A stretch of DNA of 64,000 bases from Colwellia sp. PAMC 20917 (GTDB lineage Bacteria > Pseudomonadota > Gammaproteobacteria > Enterobacterales > Alteromonadaceae). Below, one piece after another: positions 9,275-18,362 of this stretch. The translations under genes were made by a program, and so were the position numbers. The stretch is taken from contig NZ_CP014944.1 of assembly GCF_001767295.1 (NCBI RefSeq), positions 4,619,315-4,683,314 on the forward strand. Direction: 5' to 3'. Every line of letters begins with the position of its first letter. The stretch's first letter is position 1. The notes below the pieces were generated by a model. The model saw only the letters and a list, made by a program, of their open reading frames with translations. It searched no databases and was not told where the DNA came from.

Positions 9275-11071
9275 ATGCCTGAATATAAAGCCCCAGTTCG
9301 TGATATTAAGTTTGTAATGCAAGAATTATTAGACTGCGACAAACACTATAAACAATTAGGTTACGATGATGCTAGTGAAGATATGGTTGACGCTATTATC
9401 TCAGAAGCAGCCAAGTTTACTGAACAAGTTATTGCACCCTTAAATCAAATCGGTGACGAGCAAGGTTGTACGTGGACAGACGGTGTAGTAACTACGCCAG
9501 ATGGTTTTAAAGATGCTTATCAACAATACGTTGAGGGTGGCTGGCCAACATTATCTCAGAGTGAAGAGTTTGGTGGGCAAGGATTACCTTACTCTCTTAA
9601 TGCGTCTATTAGTGAAATGATGTCGTCTGCTAATCATAGTTTTGCTATGTATCCTGGTCTAAGTCATGGGGCACAAGCAACAATTGAAGCTCATGGCACC
9701 AGTGAACAAAAACAACAGTATATGCCTAAATTAGTTGAAGGTAGCTGGACAGGCACTATGTGTTTAACTGAATCACATTGTGGTACTGATCTTGGCATGT
9801 TGCGCACCAAAGCTATATTAAACGATGATGGTAGCTATGCGATTACCGGCACAAAGATATTTATCTCAGCCGGAGAGCATGACTTATCAGAGAATATTGT
9901 ACATATTGTTATCGCACGCCTACCAGGTGCTCCTGAAGGTAGTAAAGGTATCTCTTTGTTTATTGTTCCTAAGTTTAATGTCAATGATGATGGCACAAAA
10001 GCAGACCGTAATGCTGTGAGTTGTGGTTCAATTGAACATAAAATGGGTATCAATGCTAACGCCACTTGTGTTATCAACTTTGATAGCGCTAAAGGGTTTT
10101 TAATTGGACAGGAGAACCGTGGCCTACACTGCATGTTTACTTTTATGAATGCTGCTCGTTTAGGTGTAGCAATGGAAGGTTCTGCAGCAGCTGAAGCGGC
10201 ATTTCAAGGTTCATTAGCTTATGCAAAAGATCGTTTGCAAATGCGTTCTATTAGCGGCGTAAAAAATCCAGATGGACCAGCTGATCCTATTATTGTTCAC
10301 CCTGATGTTCGTCGTATGCTACTTACGCAAAAGTCTATTTCTGAGGGTGGTAGAGCACTAATTGGCTATTTGTCGCAATTAGTTGATATAACCCACGCAT
10401 CAGATGACGCTGATGTTAAAGCTGATGCAGAAAACAAATTAGCCTTATTAACACCTATTGCAAAAGCATTTTTAACAGAGTTAGGTTTCGAATGTACAAG
10501 TCATGGTGTACAAGTTTTTGGTGGACATGGTTTTATAAAAGAATGGGGCATGGAACAGCTTCTGCGTGACACTAAAATTAGTTGTATTTATGAAGGCACA
10601 ACGGGTATTCAAGCGTTAGATTTATTAGCCCGTAAAATTTTGGGCAGTAAAGGTCAAATTTTGAAGCCGTTTATGACAGATATCGCTATTTTTTCGAAAG
10701 ACAATGCCGATAATCCAGCCATGAGTGAATATGTTAGTACGCTAAACTCATACGCTAAACAGTGGCAAATGATCACGGGTGATATTGGTCAAAAGGCGAT
10801 GAAGAACGCGGATGAGATTGGTGGTGCTTCGGTTGATTACTTGATGTTTGCCGGTTATGTAACATTAGGCTACTTCTGGGCAAAAATGGCCTCTGTAGCG
10901 CAAAGTAAACTAAAAGACGCTGGTGAAGATGAAGCGTTTTATCAAGCTAAAATTAAAACAGCAGCATTTTACTTTCATCGTATACTTCCTAGAGCTCAAG
11001 GACATGCAGCTTGTATTGAAGGTGGTGTAGACTCGATGATGGCTCTAGCCAGTGAAGACTTTGCATTTTAA
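9275..11071 (+). CDS. acyl-CoA dehydrogenase, DmdC-like (long form with C-terminal extension)
   Basis: 598 residues, matching the roughly 590-600-residue branch that includes 3-methylmercaptopropionyl-CoA dehydrogenase (DmdC) and long-chain AcdA-like enzymes. The N-terminus MPEYKAPVRDIKFVMQELLD is characteristic. Core: MCLTESHCGTDLGMLRTKA (FAD/substrate loop), HKMGINANATCVINFD, VFGGHGFIKEWGMEQLLRDTKISCIYEGTTGIQALDL, where the glutamate in YEGTTG is the expected catalytic base. The extra C-terminal helical domain starts near residue 470. Role: alpha,beta-dehydrogenation of acyl-CoA with electrons passed to ETF. In a marine bacterium a DMSP route is possible, but ordinary fatty acid oxidation is equally compatible; no dmdA/B/D gene is next to it. 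A strong terminator follows. Confidence 0.9.
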   Translation: MPEYKAPVRDIKFVMQELLDCDKHYKQLGYDDASEDMVDAIISEAAKFTEQVIAPLNQIGDEQGCTWTDGVVTTPDGFKDAYQQYVEGGWPTLSQSEEFGGQGLPYSLNASISEMMSSANHSFAMYPGLSHGAQATIEAHGTSEQKQQYMPKLVEGSWTGTMCLTESHCGTDLGMLRTKAILNDDGSYAITGTKIFISAGEHDLSENIVHIVIARLPGAPEGSKGISLFIVPKFNVNDDGTKADRNAVSCGSIEHKMGINANATCVINFDSAKGFLIGQENRGLHCMFTFMNAARLGVAMEGSAAAEAAFQGSLAYAKDRLQMRSISGVKNPDGPADPIIVHPDVRRMLLTQKSISEGGRALIGYLSQLVDITHASDDADVKADAENKLALLTPIAKAFLTELGFECTSHGVQVFGGHGFIKEWGMEQLLRDTKISCIYEGTTGIQALDLLARKILGSKGQILKPFMTDIAIFSKDNADNPAMSEYVSTLNSYAKQWQMITGDIGQKAMKNADEIGGASVDYLMFAGYVTLGYFWAKMASVAQSKLKDAGEDEAFYQAKIKTAAFYFHRILPRAQGHAACIEGGVDSMMALASEDFAF

Positions 11072-11083
11072 TTAAGCACTAGC

Positions 11084-11119
11084 TTTACCAATAATTTTTG
11101 AAAATTAATTATTGGTAAA
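11084..11119 (+). terminator. 13-bp hairpin after acyl-CoA dehydrogenase
   Basis: TTTACCAATAATT (11084-11096) is perfectly complementary to AATTATTGGTAAA (11107-11119) around a 10-base loop, 12 bases after the stop codon. There is no U tract after it, so it may protect the mRNA 3' end or act together with the next hairpin. Confidence 0.5.
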
Positions 11120-11177
11120 CAGATAAATATCTACCCTCTTTACACGGCTAAGATATTTATAACGGGGTGTTAACTCA

Positions 11178-11220
11178 TGCCTAATATTTAGATTTAAATC
11201 TGAATATTAGGCATTTTTTA
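11178..11220 (+). terminator. strong Rho-independent terminator
   Basis: An 18-base left arm (11178-11195, begins TGCCTAATATT) pairs with 11196-11213 (ends AATATTAGGCA) with one wobble pair, and is followed by a run of six T. This is the best intrinsic terminator in the left part of the window and ends the acyl-CoA dehydrogenase transcript. Confidence 0.8.
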
Positions 11221-11558
11221 TTTTACAGTAACGTAAAATAACCCATTCACGAATGGCGCCTCGCCAAATGACTGCTTAGGCAATTAACGAGAGTTAATTT
11301 AAGTACTTGGCTGCACAAATAAGTTGGGGTGCTAGGCTTCGTCATTCAAGTTGACTTGACTGTATACATTATTGCTGAATATTTATGATGTGTTTTAATT
11401 ATTTTTGTTTTATATCATCTTAATGGTATTTAGCCATTTCCAGCTAGAGATAATTATTTGATCTTATCTAATATTAGTATAAATTAATTACTAGTTACAA
11501 TGAGGGCATCGTTGAGATGTACCGATAACATATTGTTATAAAGATTAAGGAATTGGCG
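11221..11558. other. intergenic region, no gene seen
   Basis: About 340 bases between the terminator and the small membrane protein gene. No open frame with recognisable content. It must hold the promoter of the next gene. Confidence 0.45.
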
Positions 11559-11828
11559 ATGCCAACAAATAAACATAAACGAAAAGCTTCATCACATACT
11601 AAATCCCATAAAGGGAAAAATACCGAATCTACGGGTCTAATTATTTCACACCCTCAGGTCTTTATTTATGTTGGTTTATTCTGTGTTGTGTTGGGGGTAT
11701 ATCTATTAGCCTTTGAATCTCAAGATAACGCATTATTTGGCTTAGCGATGCTTTCTCTTGTCGCGGGTGTAGTGACAACTTTTTATGCAAATTTTACACT
11801 ATCAAAGAAAAAAGCTCAGCTTAAGTGA
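11559..11828 (+). CDS. small two-helix membrane protein of unknown function
   Basis: About 89 residues beginning MPTNKHKRKASSHTKSHKG. I place the start at the ATG at 11559, with AAGG 8 bases upstream; a TTG six bases earlier is less likely. A basic, lysine/histidine-rich N-terminus (about 25 residues) is followed by two hydrophobic helices (VFIYVGLFCVVLGVYLLAF and ALFGLAMLSLVAGVVTTFYA) and a basic tail. I do not recognise the family. Topology by the positive-inside rule is both ends cytoplasmic. Confidence 0.7.
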   Translation: MPTNKHKRKASSHTKSHKGKNTESTGLIISHPQVFIYVGLFCVVLGVYLLAFESQDNALFGLAMLSLVAGVVTTFYANFTLSKKKAQLK

Positions 11829-12030
11829 AGCTTTAAAGTGGCGTAAATATTCATCTGAAACTTATTCTATGGTTCTGATTGGGCCAACAGATTGGTTTTA
11901 TTTGAAAAAAGAAGTGTATTCTGATTTTAAAGTAATAGGGATTTTATTGCCAATAAGAATATAGGTTAAATTTATCAAACCCAGCCTAAGCAATATAATC
12001 TAGGCTTAAACCGGTGTAATAATAGCGCAT

Positions 12031-12558
12031 ATGAGATTTTGGACGATTATCTGCATTGTACTCCTACTGAGTGCTTGTACCCATAACAACTGGCGAACCG
12101 CGAGCAGAGAGCCTGCTGGTATTGCAACGTTACCCAATGACGATAGTAGGGCTGTTGTAGAGTTTTATGCCGCAGATGCTTTTAGTTGGCGTGGTTGGTT
12201 TGCTGTTCACCCTTGGCTTGCAATCAAAGAAGAAAAAGCAGCAGAGTATAGTGTTTATGAAGTGACTGGTTGGCAAGTAAATCAAGGGTTATCAGCAATA
12301 AGACAGTACAAAACATTAACACCAGATAGGTATTGGTATGGCTCAAAGCCGGTATTATTACTTTCTATTAAAGGTGATAAAGCGGTTAAACTAATTCCTA
12401 AGATTAAGGCCGCAATTGCCCGCTATCCTTGGGTGAATGAATATAGTATCTTCCCAGGCCCTAATAGTAATACTTTTGTCGCCTGGATAGGTTTACAAGT
12501 CCCTGAGCTCGAACTTGAGCTGCCATTTACTGCTATTGGCAGTGGGTATGCAAACTAA
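12031..12558 (+). CDS. DUF3750 family lipoprotein
   Basis: 175 residues. The signal peptide ends in a lipobox LLLSAC (Cys16), so the protein is probably lipidated and membrane-anchored. The mature part matches the DUF3750 pattern: RTASREPAGIA, AVVEFYAADAFSWRGWFAVHPWLAIK, YEVTGWQV, DRYWYGSKP, and PGPNSNTFVAWI followed by VPEL and LPFTAIG. The PGPNSNTFVAWI block resembles motifs of permuted papain-like or LRAT-like folds, which is speculative. Function unknown. Confidence 0.85.
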   Translation: MRFWTIICIVLLLSACTHNNWRTASREPAGIATLPNDDSRAVVEFYAADAFSWRGWFAVHPWLAIKEEKAAEYSVYEVTGWQVNQGLSAIRQYKTLTPDRYWYGSKPVLLLSIKGDKAVKLIPKIKAAIARYPWVNEYSIFPGPNSNTFVAWIGLQVPELELELPFTAIGSGYAN

Positions 12559-12614
12559 CTGCTATTTAACCAAAGAATTCAGCGAGAATCGATATTAAGT
12601 CATTGTTAAGCAAG

Positions 12615-13850
12615 TTAAATTATTGGATTTATTAACTTTAAAAAATATTCTTTATTGGTTGATATATTATCAATTTTAATCGGGTAATGGAGTATCTGAT
12701 TGAAATAATTGGCAAATTGTGAAATTTGCAGTACTAATCTTCGAGCGTCATTGATAAACATTTTACAAACTTGATTATCTTTAAGCTCTTCTCTTTTTAT
12801 TTGGAATGGCTGCTGTGATGATTCTGACACCCATAATGTGCTCCTAAGTTTAGCTTGAATAAAATTCATTTCTGGGTTGTTTGCATTTAAGGTGTTTGTC
12901 CATTTTATGACTTTTGATAATTGGTCGTATAAATGGTTTCCGTAGGCTTGCTGATGGGTATCTGTTTGTATACTTTCTTGCATTATTGCTAATAGGGGCC
13001 TTTGTAAGTGATAAGAATAAATAGCCTGCGTTTTTTGACTGGTCCTAAAATCAAATCCTTCGGCTAACAAATAAAGCTCTCCGATGGCCGTGTTAATATT
13101 TTTACTTTTTCTAGTGATCTGAGAATATTGATTCGCTATTTGTGAAATTTGAGCGTATTCATGAATTTGTGTTAACTTTTTTGGGTAACCAGAGCCATCC
13201 AATTTCTCTTCATGCTGTTCTATCGATTCTAAGACTAACTTACTCTCTAAGCCCGCAAGTCTCACTATTTCTTTACTCAAGATAGGGTGAACTAACTTTG
13301 CATCTTTCATTGTATTGTTAAGTCTTGCGTAACCAATATTTTCAAAAAACAAAACAGAGATCAGTTCAGTTAATTCGGTTGGAGAATAGTTGTTTGCTTT
13401 ACCGATATGGGTGCCAAATACTAAATTGATTAGAGTATTTTTGTATGCAGAGGGGTTTAGGTGTGAAAATATACTGAGGTGATCAGTAATTTTCTTTGGA
13501 ATTGAACCACCTTTTATAAAGTCACCAATAGTTGCCAGTGTTTCTTTTAGCTGAAAGTTATTTATCACAGGGTTTGTTTTGGCTAAGTCTAGGATCGGCG
13601 CTAATAAATCTTCATTACTGGTATCTTCTTTAAGAGAAATTACATCTTCATGGCCAATGATCCCCTCTTGTTGCAAGTTAGTTAATTTTAAACGGATTTT
13701 TTCCGTAATTTCAGTCCCCGCTTTTAAAAAAACTCTTTTTCCTTGAGGGTCGGTAATATCTTGATTGATGCCGCATTGCATTCCAGAATTTAAAATATGA
13801 GTTGAAAACTGTTTGGATGTTTCTTTAATAAGTTGATTAGTTACTTTCAC
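12615..13850 (-). CDS. degenerate HD-GYP domain protein
   Basis: 411 residues. The segment around residues 125-260 follows the HD-GYP layout: FGTHIGKANNYSPTELTELISVLFFENIGYARLN, then HPILSKEIVRLAG, then EQHEEKLDGSGYPKKL. The GYP box (HEEKLDGSGYP) is well kept, but the HD dyad that should read HDIGK is replaced by ENIGY, so metal binding and cyclic-di-GMP hydrolysis are probably lost or altered. The N-terminus (GMQCGINQDITDPQGKRVFLKAGTEIT) resembles the small DUF3391-like domain that precedes some HD-GYP proteins. It may act as a binding or scaffold protein. Monocistronic, divergent from the oxygenase gene. Confidence 0.75.
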   Translation of the reverse strand: MKVTNQLIKETSKQFSTHILNSGMQCGINQDITDPQGKRVFLKAGTEITEKIRLKLTNLQQEGIIGHEDVISLKEDTSNEDLLAPILDLAKTNPVINNFQLKETLATIGDFIKGGSIPKKITDHLSIFSHLNPSAYKNTLINLVFGTHIGKANNYSPTELTELISVLFFENIGYARLNNTMKDAKLVHPILSKEIVRLAGLESKLVLESIEQHEEKLDGSGYPKKLTQIHEYAQISQIANQYSQITRKSKNINTAIGELYLLAEGFDFRTSQKTQAIYSYHLQRPLLAIMQESIQTDTHQQAYGNHLYDQLSKVIKWTNTLNANNPEMNFIQAKLRSTLWVSESSQQPFQIKREELKDNQVCKMFINDARRLVLQISQFANYFNQILHYPIKIDNISTNKEYFLKLINPII

Positions 13851-14134
13851 ATTCGTTCCTTGAATTAATTGTCTACTGGCAGTTCTATGCGTTAACTGTA
13901 GGAATGATTTTAGCTATTAGCAAAGCGTCTTACTATTTTATCTGATTGGGCTTTACGCTATCCGCTTGTAACGTTTTCACTTTCTAACTAATCACATCTA
14001 CTGTCGACAAAAAATTAAACCATTTATTAAAACGAATGCTCACACTAATATATTCAAAGTGCTAATATAGACCATTCATTATTTTATTAGATTATTAAGA
14101 AAATGTTAGTTTTACTTCCTAAGATAGGATGTAG

Positions 14135-14812
14135 TTGAACCTAGCTCAAATAACTTACTCTGGTGGTGACTCATCACTGTTCGAGTCAATATCCAATGAT
14201 ATTGTTGAAAAGGGCTATAGCATTCGTCCTTATGCTCTGCCTGAAGAATTAACCCATCTGTTATTAAATCATATTATTGAGTTACCTACTGAAAAATTCA
14301 AACGTGCTGGAATAGGTCGTGCCAAAGATCATATGATTAATGATTTTATACGGACAGATGAAATAAGCTGGATAACCAGTAACAATCAAGCCAGTTGTGC
14401 TTGGATAACGTGGGCCGAGTCACTGCAAGCTTATCTTAATCGCCGTTTGTTTCTAGGATTGTTTTCTTTTGAAAGTCATTTTGCTCATTATGCTAAAGGC
14501 GATTTTTATAAAAAGCACAAAGATGCTTTTAAAGGTGAGGGTAATCGGGTGCTATCTGTTGTTGTCTACCTTAATCAGCATTGGTCCGCTGATGATGGAG
14601 GAGAATTAGTGATTTATGATAAAAAGATACCAGCCTCAGCGGTTGTTGATAACAGTAAAATTAAAGTATTGCCCAGCTTTGGTACGATAGTTGTGTTTTT
14701 AAGCGAAGAGTTTCCGCATGAAGTATTACCTGCTAAGCGCGATAGATTCTCTATAGCAGGGTGGTTCCGCTTAAACAACAGCATTGACAATAATATAGAT
14801 CCGCCAAATTAA
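14135..14812 (+). CDS. 2OG-Fe(II) oxygenase (prolyl 4-hydroxylase/SM-20-like)
   Basis: 225 residues. Iron ligands are visible as HKD in FYKKHKDAFKGEGNRVLSVVVYLN (near residue 128) and His in FPHEVLPAKRDRFSIAGWFR (near 198), with the following Arg for 2-oxoglutarate. The start is a TTG with AGGA 5 bases upstream; an in-frame ATG two codons earlier is followed immediately by TAG. Family members hydroxylate protein or small-molecule substrates; target unknown. The next gene begins 35 bases downstream. Confidence 0.85.
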   Translation: MNLAQITYSGGDSSLFESISNDIVEKGYSIRPYALPEELTHLLLNHIIELPTEKFKRAGIGRAKDHMINDFIRTDEISWITSNNQASCAWITWAESLQAYLNRRLFLGLFSFESHFAHYAKGDFYKKHKDAFKGEGNRVLSVVVYLNQHWSADDGGELVIYDKKIPASAVVDNSKIKVLPSFGTIVVFLSEEFPHEVLPAKRDRFSIAGWFRLNNSIDNNIDPPN

Positions 14813-14847
14813 TGAGAAATCAATGAGTATTTATAAGAGCGTAGGCA

Positions 14848-15321
14848 TTGTCTAAATTACCTATAAAATTGCATGTCATCAGTGAATTAGATGAAATTAA
14901 TCAGCAAATCATGCCATTAAAAGCACTTGCTGATAGAGAGCGATCCGCTATTTATGGTCTAACGGGCATGGTTTATACTCCTCATATAGATGACTACATG
15001 CAGGCAAGTATAAAAAAAGCGGCGATATTAGCTTGTTTAAAAGAACAAGGTATATTGGCCTTATCAAAGGTCGAACTCATTAGTACGGCCTTAGATAGCT
15101 TACATAAAAGAGCACGAAATAACGCAATTGTTGAGTATGATGGCAACCGATATCAGCGTCGGTTTTCTCCATTAAAATTGAGTAAGTCAGGAAAAGTTGT
15201 CAGTAAATGGGCGAGGTATTGGTTTTTACAATCACCTAATGGCAAAGTGGATACTGAGTGGGAGTATCAGGTACGAGAAATTTGGCCTGCTTATTTTTTA
15301 ATTAGAACTACCGACCTCTAG
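14848..15321 (+). CDS. uncharacterised protein
   Basis: 157 residues, TTG start at 14848 with only a weak ribosome site. The protein is basic and helical: an N-terminal LHVISELDEINQQIMPLKALADRE segment, then a region with HKRARNNAIVEYDGNRYQRRFSPLKLSKSGKVVSKWARYWFL that looks like a small beta-rich or nucleic-acid-interacting module. No known domain recognised. Downstream of the oxygenase on the same strand and possibly cotranscribed. Confidence 0.65.
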   Translation: MSKLPIKLHVISELDEINQQIMPLKALADRERSAIYGLTGMVYTPHIDDYMQASIKKAAILACLKEQGILALSKVELISTALDSLHKRARNNAIVEYDGNRYQRRFSPLKLSKSGKVVSKWARYWFLQSPNGKVDTEWEYQVREIWPAYFLIRTTDL

Positions 15322-15455
15322 CGAAGAGGAGCAAGCAATAAATGCGCGCTCCCTATCATGTCTGTTGATTATATCCACATAGGCACTTAATAAAGTCTAA
15401 AGTATAATGGCGGTTGTGCCGATAACGACAGACCAATAAAACAACTAGCCAACAT

Positions 15456-15477
15456 GGCAACATGGCAACATTTATTT
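15456..15477 (+). repeat. short tandem repeat CAACATGG
   Basis: The 8-base unit CAACATGG occurs twice followed by a partial third copy in the region upstream of the PilZ gene. It is small and may be chance or slippage-prone DNA. Confidence 0.5.
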
Positions 15478-15505
15478 AGTCTTATCTATTAACATGCACT
15501 AAGAT

Positions 15506-15529
15506 TAAACCATTAACGTTAATGGTTTA
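15506..15529. promoter_or_regulatory. 24-bp perfect palindrome upstream of PilZ gene
   Basis: The 12-base arm TAAACCATTAAC and its exact reverse complement are directly adjacent with no spacer, centred 66 bases before the PilZ start. A perfect spacerless palindrome of this size suits a dimeric repressor or activator site more than a terminator, since no loop or T run is present. The binding protein is not known. Confidence 0.5.
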
Positions 15530-15583
15530 TGGATTTCATCCCCTCCAATGTATTTAGCTTAAAAATATGAGGTTCCACGATTA

Positions 15584-18094
15584 ATGAGTAGTGTTATTAG
15601 TCCTCACTTACAAAAGTTTGAAAAACAAATCTTAAGTTTGGTCCCCTATGCCAGCAATGATAGATTGGAATATTTAGTTAAAAAACTTCTACCCGATGAA
15701 AACTCTGGTCAACACCTTGCTGTTAAAAATGAAATCAAAAAACTTGCCCAACAAGCTAATAAACCAATAGATTTACGGCTGATCTTTGCTGATTGTCAAA
15801 TAGTTACACACAATAAAATTAATCATTATTTGGATATAGCGGGTAAAAAGCTATTCAACGAAAAACTTGTCGAATATCAAAACCTTTATACAACAGCACT
15901 TTACTATGAAGTTTATGAAGACGCTCAAAAGAGGGCAGCTAATAAAGATAAAGGTGTCAGCAAATATGATATTGAAAATGAAAATGAAAGTGAAAGTGAA
16001 AGTGAATTTTCAGAATTTAAAATAGATAAAACTGAACCTAAACCCTTAGTAAATAAAAATAGAATAATTAACGAACTTAAAAAACTTAATTCTGCTTGTA
16101 AAGTCTTTATTAACCCTATTATGGGGATGACCGCCCAAGGAAAAAAAGAGGTTGGTATTACGGCTAACATCGAGAAGATGAATAATCAAAAAGTTGTTAT
16201 CCAGACCTCACACGAAATAGCGGGTGTCATAGCAAATAAAGTGTACCTGTGGCTATATGACCATCATACCGAAATAGATTTCACTGAAGAGCTTGAACTC
16301 GGATTTGTTATTATTGATAGTCAAAAATCTTCTGCAAATAATAAGTTTGAATACTTATTGAAATTTTCAAGTCCATTAACAGATCAACAAATGCGGGTTT
16401 TGTTCGCTCATTACCTAAGACAAAAAAAATTGGCAATTATTGGTCCTACAGAACGATTTATCACCCCTTTGTTTGATTCTGTTACCTCGAAAGGTTACGA
16501 GCAACTGTATCTAAATAAAACTCACGACATTCCCTTACTTTGTTATAAAAATAATAATGCATGGCATGCGAAAGTGGCGATGAAAACATCGGGTAATGAT
16601 GCGTTTTGGCGCTTTTTTAGTGATACCGATGAAAATTTTCATTTACCCGTACTACTGGGCAATAAAGAAATACAAAAGGCGCTAAACGAGAGAAATACGG
16701 TTGATAAATATGCCTTTATATTAAAATCTAAATATAAAGATACCTTCATTTATTCCCTTATTTGGTATGACGATTTTGTTAATAATAGAAGCGTTAAAGC
16801 TGTTTTTAATAATTTTTTCAAAAACAGCCTTTTTCGAGTAGTCAAAATATCCTCATCGTTTATTAATTCTGAAGCAGATGCTTATGTTCCTTCTGCCTTG
16901 CCTTGTCATGTTCATCCTAAGATGGCTGTGTTAAATAGAGCAATCCCGAAAGCGGCCTTAGATATGATCAGTAATTGCGATCATATGATCACCCTCTCAG
17001 ATATTACTAGCTTGTATGAAATAATACATCGACCGGTCAGTGAAGACATAACTGAATTAGAAAATTTATTACCGAAACGTTTTCAACTGAGTGCAGTTGA
17101 CTCACTTGATGAAACCGAAATTGTAACGGCAGAAAATGATGACTCTAGAGGTGAAGACCGCTTTGTACTATCCTTTCAAATGGCAATTACACGCAGTAAT
17201 AATGTTGTTACTCATATCCCCGGTATAACTAAAAATATCTCTATACAAGGCTTGTTAGTTAGCCTAGTAAAAGAAACTAAATTTAAAGCGGGTGAAGAAA
17301 TTGAAATTGAATTAACCGTACCTTTTTCGGAACAAGATAGAACACTACAAAAACAGAAATACATTGTTTTAGGTTATGACAGCCATGGCGCTGTTCGATT
17401 ATTAATGAATACAATTGAAAGTAAACATTTAGCTTGTAGGGCGATAAGAAAGTATATTTATCAACATGTTGATACCCTTGAAGCCTGTGGAAAACGTGGC
17501 AGTCGTATTTATGGTCTGCAAAAAGCGATGAGGAACATATATGCACACAATCATTTCTCTATTCCATTCTACTTAAAAGCAACTAAGCACCAACAATATA
17601 TTAATGCGGCGAGCTTTAGTGGTAACTCTGCACTTAAGCACCTTGTCTATAAAAATGAAAATAGTGAAGAAATTATTCTTAATCTATTGAGCAATCAAAA
17701 GTTTAGAGATTCTTGTTTATCAATTATTGCGGTACTTGCTTATAAAGAATTACCTGCCCGTGCATTTTATATTCTTGTTCTACCTAAAGATAAAAATGAT
17801 AAAGAAGAGTATTCCTTTTGGTATCGTGACTTATCAGTATTGAAAAAATCTGCCCAATTGAAAGAATATACCCAGAAAGTATCTAATCACGGTAAACCGG
17901 CAATTTTAAAAGTTGAATTGAAAAAAAGCGATAAAGTGCAAAATATGTATTACCGTGACGAAATCAGTTATTTAAGAAGTTTAGATAAAGACTTAGCGGA
18001 TGATCTTCAAACTCAGTTAGAAAGTACCATAGGTATTGGAGAAGTAACCGATTTAACTGATATTGCTATTAAGTTGATTGCTAATGCAACATAA
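15584..18094 (+). CDS. large PilZ-domain protein (probable cyclic-di-GMP effector)
   Basis: 836 residues. The PilZ domain lies near residues 520-620: RGEDR gives the canonical RxxxR (R522, R526) and NISIQG (N551, S553, G556) gives the D/NxSxxG motif, so cyclic-di-GMP binding is expected. The rest is unusual: a long N-terminal region of unknown fold with an acidic ENENESESESESEF stretch near residue 130, coded by repeated GAAAGT, and a C-terminal globular region of about 200 residues. No signal peptide or membrane helix. PilZ proteins of about 800 residues occur in marine gammaproteobacteria; their outputs are largely undefined. Confidence 0.8.
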   Translation: MSSVISPHLQKFEKQILSLVPYASNDRLEYLVKKLLPDENSGQHLAVKNEIKKLAQQANKPIDLRLIFADCQIVTHNKINHYLDIAGKKLFNEKLVEYQNLYTTALYYEVYEDAQKRAANKDKGVSKYDIENENESESESEFSEFKIDKTEPKPLVNKNRIINELKKLNSACKVFINPIMGMTAQGKKEVGITANIEKMNNQKVVIQTSHEIAGVIANKVYLWLYDHHTEIDFTEELELGFVIIDSQKSSANNKFEYLLKFSSPLTDQQMRVLFAHYLRQKKLAIIGPTERFITPLFDSVTSKGYEQLYLNKTHDIPLLCYKNNNAWHAKVAMKTSGNDAFWRFFSDTDENFHLPVLLGNKEIQKALNERNTVDKYAFILKSKYKDTFIYSLIWYDDFVNNRSVKAVFNNFFKNSLFRVVKISSSFINSEADAYVPSALPCHVHPKMAVLNRAIPKAALDMISNCDHMITLSDITSLYEIIHRPVSEDITELENLLPKRFQLSAVDSLDETEIVTAENDDSRGEDRFVLSFQMAITRSNNVVTHIPGITKNISIQGLLVSLVKETKFKAGEEIEIELTVPFSEQDRTLQKQKYIVLGYDSHGAVRLLMNTIESKHLACRAIRKYIYQHVDTLEACGKRGSRIYGLQKAMRNIYAHNHFSIPFYLKATKHQQYINAASFSGNSALKHLVYKNENSEEIILNLLSNQKFRDSCLSIIAVLAYKELPARAFYILVLPKDKNDKEEYSFWYRDLSVLKKSAQLKEYTQKVSNHGKPAILKVELKKSDKVQNMYYRDEISYLRSLDKDLADDLQTQLESTIGIGEVTDLTDIAIKLIANAT

Positions 18095-18362
18095 ATGACA
18101 ACAGACCCATCAACTTTTGTCGAATGGCCAACAGAAAAAATATCAATACAACACTTTTGATGTTCACCTAACTGATAAGATTAACTTACTAATGGTTAAT
18201 ATTATCGATTGTTTAGTCTTTGCAGGGCTGGTTAACTCGGGTGTAAGTTTGACGTTAAGTCACTTAAAAGGTTATGGTCTCTGCATAGCGAATAACATGC
18301 TGTAATATTTAACGAATGTGTCTTTAAATATGGGCACCTAATAAAGCCCCTGAGGTAAAAAA

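Noticed and set aside
9275..11071. Firm assignment as dmdC of DMSP demethylation
   Set aside because: Sequence type fits, but no other dmd genes are nearby and the same subfamily includes fatty acyl-CoA dehydrogenases.
18117..18305. 62-codon open frame between the PilZ and SPFH genes
   Set aside because: TTG start, no ribosome site, no family resemblance and amphipathic pattern atypical of a real small protein; left out as probable chance frame.
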